Assembly: GCA_002455425.1 (NCBI GenBank)
Contig: DKKT01000091.1
Coordinates: forward strand, 1-64,000
DNA from: Chthonomonas sp. UBA6659
Lineage (GTDB): Bacteria > Armatimonadota > Fimbriimonadia > Fimbriimonadales > Fimbriimonadaceae
Direction of reading: 5' to 3'
Length of the DNA stretch: 64,000 bases
The position numbers were made by a program, and so were the translations under genes. Position 1 is the stretch's first letter. Each line of letters begins with the position of its first letter. Below, piece after piece: positions 42,865 to 50,744 of the stretch. The notes below the pieces were generated by a model. The model was not told the origin of the DNA. It ran no database searches and saw only the letters and a program-made list of their open reading frames with translations.

Positions 42865-43730
42865 ATGAGATCACTTCGATACCTCGCAATCATCGCTGGC
42901 CTCAGCGGGGCCGCCGCAACGCATGCCCAGCTCGAGTGGTTCATCACCCTGGGTCCGGGGAACGTGCAGAACGGGATTGGCCAGACGGTTGGTACCGACT
43001 ATTCGCAACGCCTCAACGGCACCAACGTGCTCATCGACCATCAGAGCACCATCAGCCAAGGCCCAGACGGCGTGTCGGGCACTCACCTGAAGAACTTCTC
43101 CGTCTGGATCAAGAACACGGGTACCGTCGCGGTTTCGACGGCCGGGGCGGTGGCGGCGAACACACTCGTGGGCATCGACAGTTCGAATGGGTCGGGCATG
43201 GGACGCACCTTCAAGCTCCTCTACGTGGGTGGGCAGGGGCGCTTCGCCGACAGTCCGAATGGGTTCGGTGTTTGGGCTCCTCACCCCACCATCTGTGGCC
43301 CGACGTTTTCATGGGTCTCCCAAGGCCCCGGCCAGAATGGCGCCGCAACCAATGCCTCCACGCGACCGTGGGGCTATTACCCGACCATGTTCAACACGGT
43401 CGGGTGTTTACGATCAACCCAGGTGAAGAGGTGCGGCTGTTCAACTTCACGGTCCGGAACAACACGCTTGGGAACGGCGGGGCGACCGCAGCCAACCCGC
43501 AGCTCGTGTCGATCTTCGACGCCGGGACGGGTAATTCCAACACGTCCTACTTGCGCCAGTCGAGCATGACGACCCACTACCGACCGGGTGGCAATACGCC
43601 GAACTCCACGACGAACAACAACGCTCGCGGTAGCTACGGTGGCTTCAACGTCGTTCCCGAGCCGGGTACGATGCTGGCTCTCGCCGCCGGCCTTGGCGCG
43701 CTCATGGCTCGCCGCCGCCGCAGCAAGTAA
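42865..43730 (+). pseudogene. PEP-CTERM protein 2, interrupted by a one-base frameshift
   Basis: From ATG 42865 the frame reads as a signal peptide and the same beta domain as its neighbours, up to RPWGYYPTMFNTV at about 43401. From 43404 another frame takes over with FTINPGEEVRLFNFTVRNNTLGNGGATAANPQ and ends in the same PEP-CTERM tail VPEPGTMLALAAGLGALMA. Comparison with the other two copies shows one base missing in the CGGG stretch at 43401-43404. Either the gene is inactive or the base was lost in sequencing. Unrepaired, the protein would end at 43569 without its sorting signal. The leader (GGAGGGGAAACCTGAATG) is identical to that of gene 1. Confidence 0.85.
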
Positions 43731-43754
43731 GCTATCCTCGGATAGTCTACAGAT

Positions 43755-43786
43755 GTGACCACCTCCTCGGGGGTGGTCACTTTTTT
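43755..43786 (+). terminator. Intrinsic terminator after PEP-CTERM gene 2
   Basis: The hairpin 43755-43780 is the same sequence as the one after gene 1, followed by six T residues (43781-43786). Confidence 0.9.
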
Positions 43787-43885
43787 GTGTCGAAAGGGCC
43801 GTCACGGTTTCGTCACACGCGATGACGGATCCTGTGTTTCAAGCAGCTTGAGCTGCAGTAGAAACCTGAAGGAGGACAGTCTCTC

Positions 43886-44731
43886 ATGCATTCCATCCGC
43901 AACCTCACCCTTGCCCTCGCCTTTGCCGGCCTGACGCTCTCGGTTCGCGCCCAAACCCAACTGGAGTGGTTCATCACGCTCGGTCCGGGCAACTCGGGCA
44001 ACTCGGCCGGCACCGGCTATGCCGATCGGCTGAACGGCCAGAACGTCGTCATCGATCAAACGAGCACCGTCAGCCAGGGCCCGACCGGCGTCGGCGCCAC
44101 ACACGTGATGAACTTCTCAGTGTGGATTCGGAACAACGGCACGACTGCCGTAAGCACGGTCGGCACCACGACGTCGAACACTTTGGTCGGAATCGACCGC
44201 TCGGATGGCTTTGGAATGGGCCGGACCCAGTGCCTGTTGCCTGTCGGTGCCACGGGTCCCATCTCCGGCGGCACAGGCCTCTACGGCGCCTGGGGCTACA
44301 ACGCCACCATCGCAGGAGTCGGCCAGGTGGCCTGGTCCGCGGGCGCCGGCTTGAGTTCAAGCGCCCTTCGTCCGTGGGGCTACGATGTGTCGCTGAACAA
44401 CACGGTGAGCTTCTCGATCGCCGCCGGGGCCGATGTGCGCCTGTTCAACTTCACGATCAAGAACAACACGTTGGGCAATGGCGGGGCCACCGCAGCAGAT
44501 CCGTGCCCGATCTGCATCTGGGATGCGGGCACCGGTAGCAGCGACACGACCCTGTTCCGCCAATCGAGCACCACGACCAACTATCGGCCGGGTGGCAACA
44601 CGAGCAGCTCCACGGGCAACAACAACGCCCAGGGCTCATATGCGTGTTTCAACGTGGTTCCGGAGCCCGGGACCATGTTGGCGCTCGCTGCCGGTCTCGG
44701 GGGCCTGCTAGCGCGGCGTCGACGGCGTTAG
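43886..44731 (+). CDS. PEP-CTERM protein 3 (secreted, envelope-sorted)
   Basis: 281 residues, a third paralogue. It has a signal peptide (MHSIRNLTLALAFAGLTLSVRA), the beta domain with NSGNSAGTGYADRLNGQNVVID, SNTLVGIDRSDG and LFNFTIKNNTLGNGGAT, and the C-terminal sorting signal VPEPGTMLALAAGLGGLLA with RRRR. It has four extra cysteines (TQCLLP, DPCPICIW, YACFN) not seen in the others, which may form disulphides. GGAGG precedes the ATG. It ends 2 bases before a convergent polysaccharide gene, and no hairpin is visible there. Confidence 0.85.
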   Translation: MHSIRNLTLALAFAGLTLSVRAQTQLEWFITLGPGNSGNSAGTGYADRLNGQNVVIDQTSTVSQGPTGVGATHVMNFSVWIRNNGTTAVSTVGTTTSNTLVGIDRSDGFGMGRTQCLLPVGATGPISGGTGLYGAWGYNATIAGVGQVAWSAGAGLSSSALRPWGYDVSLNNTVSFSIAAGADVRLFNFTIKNNTLGNGGATAADPCPICIWDAGTGSSDTTLFRQSSTTTNYRPGGNTSSSTGNNNAQGSYACFNVVPEPGTMLALAAGLGGLLARRRRR

Positions 44732-44733
44732 GG

Positions 44734-46842
44734 CTACGGGACCGCCGAGCCGAAGTCGGCACCCCGCCTGCGCGCATCGGCGGCTTTGTCGGGCTGTCCG
44801 GTCGCGTCATAAGCCGTGGCGAGCAGGGTCGCCACGGCCACGGCCTCTTCCATCTTGCCCCGCGCGTCCGCCCGGGACTCGTTCGCAAAGGTCACGCTTG
44901 GGTCGATCTCGGTGACGCGGAGGATGCGGGGAACGGTGACGTTGCGATACTCGGTGTAGCCGGCCAAGGCCGGTTCGAGGAGCTCGATGCGCGCACCGGG
45001 TTCGGACGTCATTTCCGCGAGAACGCGGCGGGCGAAGTAGGTCTCGGTCGGGATGAGTTCAGGCAAGGCTCGCACCTTGAATGCCGGACTGCTCTCGACC
45101 GCGATGGCCCTCTGAGCGGCCTCCCGCGCCAGTTCCGGTTGCTGGGTCTGGAGGTAGATCTCGATCCGGCCCCGGTGAGCGGGGAGGTTGTTCGGGTCGT
45201 TGCGCAGAACGGCGTTGAGGCTCTCGATCGCCTCGGCGGTTTGTTCGAGGTCCAACTGAACCTTCGCCAGGGAGCGGAAGTGGACGTTCGCGGGTGCGAG
45301 CTCGGCGGCCCGTTTGAGGGCGGCTGCACGCTTTTCCGGGGTCCGGTTTCCCATCGTGTACATCGCCCAGAGGTACTGGGTGTCGCCGTCCCAGCCGGCA
45401 AGGTCGTGGAGACTCTCGAGCCCGGGCTGGAGTGCCTCGAATCGGCGGACCGCGATGTCACCTCGGACTTGAGCCTTCAGGACGCCGACGATGGCGAAGT
45501 AGAGGAGCCCGACGGTCAGGAGCCCGCAGCACACCAGGACCGACCCCTGCCGAATGCGGCGGGGCACGAACTCGGGTCCGGTCCCGTCGACCGCGAGCTG
45601 GAGTCCAACCCCGAGCAAAGAAAAGAACAAGACTCCTATTCCAAAGTAGTATAAATCGCTATCGATGAAGCTGTGGGCGGCCGAGGCGACGATCGCCGAG
45701 ACCACACCGGCGCGCAGGAGGTTACGATCCGTCGGCATCGTCCGCGCGCCCCGGAGGCACTCGAACAGCCAGAACACGCCGATGGCGAGGATCAGGAGCG
45801 GCGCGAGCAGGCTCGCTTCGACGGCGAGCTGGAGGTAGGACTGGTGTGCGAGTTGGGTTGAGTTCACCAGGCCCGGCTTGGTCGAAACGTACCGGAAGGT
45901 GCCGACGCCTGAGCCCTTGGGGTTGGATTGCACGAGCTTGACCGCCGACTCCCACAGAAGCTTGCGGAAACCGGCGCTCTGCTCTTGAGTCTCCGAGGCC
46001 GCGCCGAGGCGCTGAAGGGCGGTGACGGAGGAATCGGGGGCTGTTTTCAGGGAAGGGAGCGCGGCGGCGAACGCGACCGCAAGAACGAGGGGGACACCGA
46101 TGGCCAGGGCTCGTTTGACGCCGCCCCACGCCAGGACGAGGGCCACGAGAACCGCAAGCGCGATCGCCAGAGCCAGGTAACCACCCTTCGATTGGGTGAG
46201 GACGAGGGCGAAGAGCATCATCGCGGTGGCGAGGCCGGCCCCGATCTGGGCCTTGCGCTCGGACTCGGTGATCATCAATGCGAGTCCGATGGGGATGAGC
46301 AGGATGAGCATCCCCGCGAGGGCGTTCGGGTTGACCCACCCGCCAAAGATACGCCAGCTCGGATCCGGTTGGGTGAAGTACTCGAGGACGCCCTTGATGC
46401 CGACGAACCCGCCACCGGCGGTCATCGCCCACAGGATCAACCGCGGCCCTCGGACGCGCCCCCCAACGGCCACGGTCGCGAAGAAGGCGGCACCGTAAAC
46501 AAGCCAGGTGACCCAAGCTTGCGTGCTGGCAAACTTGAAGTGGGAGACGAGGATCGAGGATCCCAGCAGGCCGAGAAGCAGGAGGAGGGCGCAGGCGATC
46601 CGGACCGACGGGGTCGGAATGACCCGACGCTGCCAAACCACGATCCCGAGCGGAACGACGAAAAGGAGGCCGAGGATGGCTTGGGTGAGCGCGACCGCAT
46701 CGCTGCTGTCGAGGGCGGCGCGGACGATGGCCCCGAATCCGCCGGTGATCGCTTGTCGGCCCAGTTCGTGTTGGCCGCCGAGTACCGGAAGGAGAAAGCA
46801 CGCGACCAGCAGGAGCGCGAACGGCGCGCCGAGCCGCCTCAT
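44734..46842 (-). CDS. O-antigen ligase-like membrane protein with C-terminal TPR
   Basis: 702 residues. Ten or more membrane segments (about 1-440) include FGGWVNPNALAGMLILLIPIGLAL and LTQSKGGYLALAIALAVLVAL, the large periplasmic loop region near residues 290-345 (PKGSGVGTFRYVS) and the HQSYLQLAVEASLLAPLLIL segment, as in Wzy_C/WaaL family. The remaining 260 residues are TPR-like helices (for example ALKRAAELAPANVHFRSLAKVQLDLEQTAEAIESLNAVLRN, quoted in pieces). It probably transfers a polysaccharide or glycan on the outer side of the membrane. Overlapping glycosyltransferase genes precede it in one operon. Confidence 0.85.
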   Translation of the reverse strand: MRRLGAPFALLLVACFLLPVLGGQHELGRQAITGGFGAIVRAALDSSDAVALTQAILGLLFVVPLGIVVWQRRVIPTPSVRIACALLLLLGLLGSSILVSHFKFASTQAWVTWLVYGAAFFATVAVGGRVRGPRLILWAMTAGGGFVGIKGVLEYFTQPDPSWRIFGGWVNPNALAGMLILLIPIGLALMITESERKAQIGAGLATAMMLFALVLTQSKGGYLALAIALAVLVALVLAWGGVKRALAIGVPLVLAVAFAAALPSLKTAPDSSVTALQRLGAASETQEQSAGFRKLLWESAVKLVQSNPKGSGVGTFRYVSTKPGLVNSTQLAHQSYLQLAVEASLLAPLLILAIGVFWLFECLRGARTMPTDRNLLRAGVVSAIVASAAHSFIDSDLYYFGIGVLFFSLLGVGLQLAVDGTGPEFVPRRIRQGSVLVCCGLLTVGLLYFAIVGVLKAQVRGDIAVRRFEALQPGLESLHDLAGWDGDTQYLWAMYTMGNRTPEKRAAALKRAAELAPANVHFRSLAKVQLDLEQTAEAIESLNAVLRNDPNNLPAHRGRIEIYLQTQQPELAREAAQRAIAVESSPAFKVRALPELIPTETYFARRVLAEMTSEPGARIELLEPALAGYTEYRNVTVPRILRVTEIDPSVTFANESRADARGKMEEAVAVATLLATAYDATGQPDKAADARRRGADFGSAVP

Positions 46843-47741
46843 CGGTGGAAAATCCCCCTCCTGAGGGCATCGACGCGATTCTTGGCGAGGAACAAGCTCG
46901 CTCGGGTCGCGAGGGCGAAGGCGGCACCGGCAACGGCAAGCGGACGAAGCGGCCAGAACACTTGCTTCACCTGGTGCTTGACGTAGAACCGGAGCATGGA
47001 TCGGTGAAAACGAACAATCATGCGGTCGGCGGCTTGGTCGGTGCTGCGACCGATCGCGTGGGTGATGACGGCTTGGGGGACGTACATGACTTTGAAGCCG
47101 TGATCCCAGGCCCGTCGGCAGAGATCGACATCTTCACAGTACATGAAGTAGGCGGGGTCGAGGACCCCCACGGTGTCGATGACTTCCTTTCGGATGAACA
47201 TCGCGGCTCCGGAAACCCAGTCCACTTCGCGCATCTGGTCGTGGGGCCAATCCTGCATCAGGTACTCGCGAGTGTAGCGGTTCTTCGGGAACAGGCGTCC
47301 CACGAACGTGTTTCGAAACAGTGCGGCGATGGGATTGGGGAAGCGTCGGCACGAGTACTGCAGCGATCCGTCCGGATTGAGAAGTTTCGGCCCGACGATG
47401 CCTGCCTCGGGGTGTGCCGTCATGAAGGCGATGAGCGTTCGGATCGCGCCGGGATGCACGATGGTGTCGGAGTTGAGTAGGGCGACGTCGCGGCCGCGCC
47501 GAGAACGAATGGCCAGGTTGTGCCCACCCGTGAAACCCAGGTTCGTCGATTGGGCGAGGAGGGTGAATTCGGGGAAGTCGTTCCTAACCATGTCGGCGGA
47601 GCCGTCGGCGGAAGCGTTGTCTACGACGATGACCTCGAACCTGCCCTCGCCCCGGGCCTCACGCAGACTCTCGAGGCACGCGCGGAGGTCGTCCCGGGTG
47701 TTCCAGGAGCAGATCGTCACGCTAAGGTCGAAATCCGCCAT
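46839..47741 (-). CDS. Glycosyltransferase family 2
   Basis: 300 residues. A GT-A fold with VTICSWNTRDDLRACLESL, the nucleotide-binding VIVVDNASADGS, a DxD-like segment LLNSDTIVHPG, and the EDVDLCRRAWDHG acceptor motif, of the rhamnosyl-transferase-like GT2 type. The start at 47741 is inside the end of the previous gene (20-base overlap), and the ATG is preceded by a weak GGGGAT. A longer frame begins earlier in the previous gene. It would transfer a sugar to a lipid-linked glycan. The stop overlaps the O-antigen ligase gene. Confidence 0.9.
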   Translation of the reverse strand: MADFDLSVTICSWNTRDDLRACLESLREARGEGRFEVIVVDNASADGSADMVRNDFPEFTLLAQSTNLGFTGGHNLAIRSRRGRDVALLNSDTIVHPGAIRTLIAFMTAHPEAGIVGPKLLNPDGSLQYSCRRFPNPIAALFRNTFVGRLFPKNRYTREYLMQDWPHDQMREVDWVSGAAMFIRKEVIDTVGVLDPAYFMYCEDVDLCRRAWDHGFKVMYVPQAVITHAIGRSTDQAADRMIVRFHRSMLRFYVKHQVKQVFWPLRPLAVAGAAFALATRASLFLAKNRVDALRRGIFHR

Positions 47742-48591
47742 GGTATCCCCGGGCTCGGACGAAGGCGAGCCCATAGACAAGGAGCGCAAGCCAAGGTGCG
47801 ACCAACCACCGATAGAGTGGGCCACGGTGCTTGCCAAAGAATCGGAGGAGGCTCCGGTGCGATTCCCAGATCATCGCGGGCCGCACTTGCTTGGTGCCCT
47901 CCCCCCCGTGATGGAGGATTCGGACCTTCGGCGAGTACCAGATCTCCCATCCGGCGTCTGCGAGGCGGTACAGAAGATCGACCTCGTTGAAGAAGATCGG
48001 GAATCGCTCGTCGAACGGTCGGCCCGGGTCGCCGAGCTCTCCGAGGGCGGTCCGGCGGAAGAGCAGGAACGTCCCCATCGGCTGGGGGGCGGATTGCTCG
48101 GTCTCATAGTCGAAACCGGTGAGGCGGTAAGCGTCCCAGATCGAGCCTGGATGGCGGCGGCCGAGCCCAGTGAGGTCGCCGAGAATCCCGAGCAACGTCG
48201 GGAAGCCACGCACGGAGGACTGGGTCTTTCCGTCGGTGCCGATTTGGCGTGCCCCGAGGGCGGCGCAACGGGGATGGCCGGCCATGAAGCCGATTGCGGC
48301 ATCGAAGGTGTCGTCGAAGGCTTCGGTGTCCGGGTTGAGGGTGAGGAGCAAGTCACCCTGAGCGCGGGCGAAGGCGGCGTTGTTGCCTCCAGCGTAACCG
48401 AGGTTTCGTGGTTCTTCGAGCAACACCGCTTCGGGGTGCTCCCGCTGGATCCGTTCGACGCTGCCGTCGGCGGAGGCATTGTCGACGACGATCACCTCGT
48501 ACGGAGTCGACGGCGGGTGGCGGCGAATCGAGGCGAGGCAGGCGCACAGGAGATCGGCGGTGTTCCAGTTGACGATCAGCACGCTCAGCAT
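47722..48591 (-). CDS. Glycosyltransferase family 2
   Basis: 289 residues, related to the next gene and probably a duplicate that diverged. VLIVNWNTADLLCACLASI, VVDNASADGSVERIQ, a DxD-like LTLNPDTEAF and FFNEVDLLYRLADAGWE identify GT2. A C-terminal hydrophobic helix (WLALLVYGLAFV) may anchor it. The start at 48591 gives the conserved SVLIVNWN opening, while a longer frame to 48690 has no ribosome site and lacks conservation. It is the first gene of the leftward polysaccharide operon. The upstream 48592-48924 stretch holds no gene, only palindromic repeats. Confidence 0.88.
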   Translation of the reverse strand: MLSVLIVNWNTADLLCACLASIRRHPPSTPYEVIVVDNASADGSVERIQREHPEAVLLEEPRNLGYAGGNNAAFARAQGDLLLTLNPDTEAFDDTFDAAIGFMAGHPRCAALGARQIGTDGKTQSSVRGFPTLLGILGDLTGLGRRHPGSIWDAYRLTGFDYETEQSAPQPMGTFLLFRRTALGELGDPGRPFDERFPIFFNEVDLLYRLADAGWEIWYSPKVRILHHGGEGTKQVRPAMIWESHRSLLRFFGKHRGPLYRWLVAPWLALLVYGLAFVRARGYHGGFRP

Positions 48592-48704
48592 CGAAACTCG
48601 GAGGGTACCCGCGCCGGCCCGATCTGACCGAGTTACACCGATCACGACCTGGTCGCGAGCAAGCTCGCGCTCTCCAAACCGCGACCCCACCCGATTCGCA
48701 GAGG

Positions 48705-48900
48705 CTCACCGACCTCCCCGATGCCGGGCACATACCATCCCGGAATCAGGGAGGTATCTCGCTTCAAACACTTACAGATAAAAGCCTTCGGGGAGATCCT
48801 CCCCTGATTCGGCGATGAGTCGTGCGCCGCATCGGGGGAGGTGGACCGCTCCCGCGGGACGGAGGGGCCCCACAGAGGAACCAGGGAGGTATCTCACGCG
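48705..48900. repeat. Cluster of palindromic repeat units, GC-rich, no gene
   Basis: Two large hairpins are seen. One spans about 48713-48758, with ACCTCCCCGAT...ATCAGGGAGGT and an inner GCCGGG/CCCGGA. A second at about 48802-48845 pairs CCTCCCCTGATTCGGCG with CGCCGCATCGGGGGAGG at two mismatches. CAGGGAGGTATCTC occurs twice, at the end of the first hairpin and near 48885. The cluster shares the opening GCTCACCGACCTC with the unit at the left edge of the window. I read it as a REP-like element family. The 48592-48704 stretch has nothing I recognise. Confidence 0.55.
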
Positions 48901-48924
48901 GTCGGGGTGGGTGATCCGACTTGC

Positions 48925-50244
48925 TCAAGGTTCGGGTGGGAGACTGAGATCGAGGTGTGCCGCCAGATCTCCATAGGGCAATGCCGCAGCGGGTTGACCA
49001 GTGCGAGCACAGAGGGCAGCCGCGGCCCCCGCCGCTTCGCCCATGGAACGGCATACCGGTTGGATACGCACCGCGCTTTGGGCGACGAAGTCCGCGCTGA
49101 GGCAGCGCCCCGCAACCCAGAGGTTGTCGAAGCCGCGGACGACGAGCGACCGGTAGGGGATGTCGTGCCACTCACCGGGGGCGTAGGGCCGAAAGTCCAC
49201 GCCGGTCTTGAGGTGGATGTCGACCGGATATCGGTTCCGGGCGATCACGTCGTCGAACTTCGCTCCGCCCGCATGGTCTTCGGCGGTGAGAACGTACTCG
49301 CCCACGACGCGACGGCTCTCGCGAATACCGATGAGGGGGGCGATGCCGCTGACGTAGCCCTCTTCGCAACCGGGGAACCAGCCTCGCACGAATGCGCCGA
49401 CTCTCGCGATCTTGGCCCGTCCGACGCGGTAGGCCTCGCTCAGTTCGAACGGATCGAGCGGATCGAGCCCCGCAATGCGCGGGCAGTTGAAGGCGAGTTC
49501 GCCAGGTCGTCCGTTCATGGTGAACACCTGGAAGTAGCCGAGGTCGTCAGGCTCGAGGACGCCGCGAGCGATCGCGTCCCCGATCGCCGGACCGAGGGGA
49601 CCGTCCTGAGCTTCCATGTACCCCGCCTCCAGATGCCCGTTCTGATTGAATCGGAAGAGCCAGGGCCAGGTCGCGGCAAGAGTCTCGAGATCGAGCCCGC
49701 CCATCATGAAGCGGAGCGTCATCGGCTGATGGACGCCGTCCTCGTTGCCGCCCATCAGGTCTGCTCCGGCGAGGCGGCAGAGTTCGGCATCGCCGGTCGC
49801 GTCGACGAAGCACTCGGCCTCGATGTCGAGACGTCCGCCACGGGTCATGACCCCGATCGAACCCACGCGGCGGTCCACGACGTCGGCTGCGATGAGGACG
49901 GCGTCGAACAGCGCTTGACTCCCTGCAGCACGAAGGGCCTCGTCGAGGACCCCGGGCAAGGCGACGGGATCGTACCACACGTCCCCGTGAGGGACGCCCT
50001 CGGCCGGCGGCTGAAGCGCGGCTTGGGCGGCGACGATCTCGAGATTGACTCCGCGGTTGAGCTTGAAGTCCGTCAGGTAGTTGGGCATCATCGGTGTCAC
50101 CCAGCCGTTGCTCTGGGTGCCGCCGAGAGACCCGTAGCGCTCGACGATCAGGGTGCGCGCACCGAGTCGAGCCGCGGCGATGCCGGCGGCGACGCCGGCC
50201 GTCCCTCCACCTCCGACGACGACGTCGTACCGAAGATCACGCAT
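48925..50244 (-). CDS. FAD-dependent oxidoreductase (PF12831-type)
   Basis: 439 residues. The dinucleotide fold opens with YDVVVGGGGTAGVAAGIAAARLGARTLIVER, FAD binding, then SLGGTQSNGWV, CFVDATGDAELCRLAG and, near the end, NLWVAGRCLSADFVAQSAVRIQPVCRSMGEAAG, all marks of the FAD-dependent oxidoreductases next to glycan genes. The substrate is unknown. There is no signal peptide. On the minus strand TAGACT (50256-50251) lies 6 bases before the ATG at 50244, a likely leaderless promoter. The gene is divergent from the DinB-GH172 pair. Confidence 0.9.
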   Translation of the reverse strand: MRDLRYDVVVGGGGTAGVAAGIAAARLGARTLIVERYGSLGGTQSNGWVTPMMPNYLTDFKLNRGVNLEIVAAQAALQPPAEGVPHGDVWYDPVALPGVLDEALRAAGSQALFDAVLIAADVVDRRVGSIGVMTRGGRLDIEAECFVDATGDAELCRLAGADLMGGNEDGVHQPMTLRFMMGGLDLETLAATWPWLFRFNQNGHLEAGYMEAQDGPLGPAIGDAIARGVLEPDDLGYFQVFTMNGRPGELAFNCPRIAGLDPLDPFELSEAYRVGRAKIARVGAFVRGWFPGCEEGYVSGIAPLIGIRESRRVVGEYVLTAEDHAGGAKFDDVIARNRYPVDIHLKTGVDFRPYAPGEWHDIPYRSLVVRGFDNLWVAGRCLSADFVAQSAVRIQPVCRSMGEAAGAAAALCARTGQPAAALPYGDLAAHLDLSLPPEP

Positions 50245-50250
50245 CGCTGA

Positions 50251-50256
50251 AGTCTA
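50251..50256 (-). promoter_or_regulatory. Leaderless -10 box of the FAD oxidoreductase
   Basis: TAGACT (minus strand) is 6 bases before ATG 50244. No Shine-Dalgarno site is present. Confidence 0.5.
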
Positions 50257-50276
50257 TCTGAGGTAACACGCGACGC

Positions 50277-50744
50277 ATGGACACAGCGCGCGAGGCCGTG
50301 GCCGATCTGTTTCGGCAGATTCTGTCGGGGGAGGACATCCCTGCGCCGAAGGCGCTCCTGGCGCGCCTGAAGCCGGAGGCTTCGGCGGAGCGGCTGCCGG
50401 ACGTGCCTTACTCTCTCTTGGGGAACCTATACCATGCAGTGTTTTGGCACCGCGTGTGGCTGGGGCGATTGACGGGTGGCAAGCGTCCCGCCTGGAAGGA
50501 CGACTGGAAAGAGCCGGGGCCGGAAGCACTCGATGCCCTGCGCGACGAATTCCTCGACGGCTTGAACCGGGCGCTTGCGATGGTCGAGGCGGAGCCGTTC
50601 GAGCATCGGATGGAGAGCGACGCCCGCGCACTGCACCTCCTGATGTCCCTCGCGATCCACGACGCCTATCACTTGGGGCAGATCAAACTCATCAAGAGGA
50701 TGATGGCGACTCGGGACCGCCAGATCGGTAATCTGCGGACATGA
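50277..50744 (+). CDS. DinB-like four-helix protein
   Basis: 155 residues. Three His residues in helices (LYHAVFWH, AIHDAYHLGQI) fit the metal site of the DinB/YfiT superfamily (His in the second helix and HxxxH near the end). The family includes thiol transferases (bacillithiol, mycothiol type) and proteins of unknown role. ATGA coupling with the following GH172 gene suggests that it makes or protects something in the same unit. The start at 50277 has no ribosome site. A second member of the family is at 55964. Confidence 0.8.
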   Translation: MDTAREAVADLFRQILSGEDIPAPKALLARLKPEASAERLPDVPYSLLGNLYHAVFWHRVWLGRLTGGKRPAWKDDWKEPGPEALDALRDEFLDGLNRALAMVEAEPFEHRMESDARALHLLMSLAIHDAYHLGQIKLIKRMMATRDRQIGNLRT

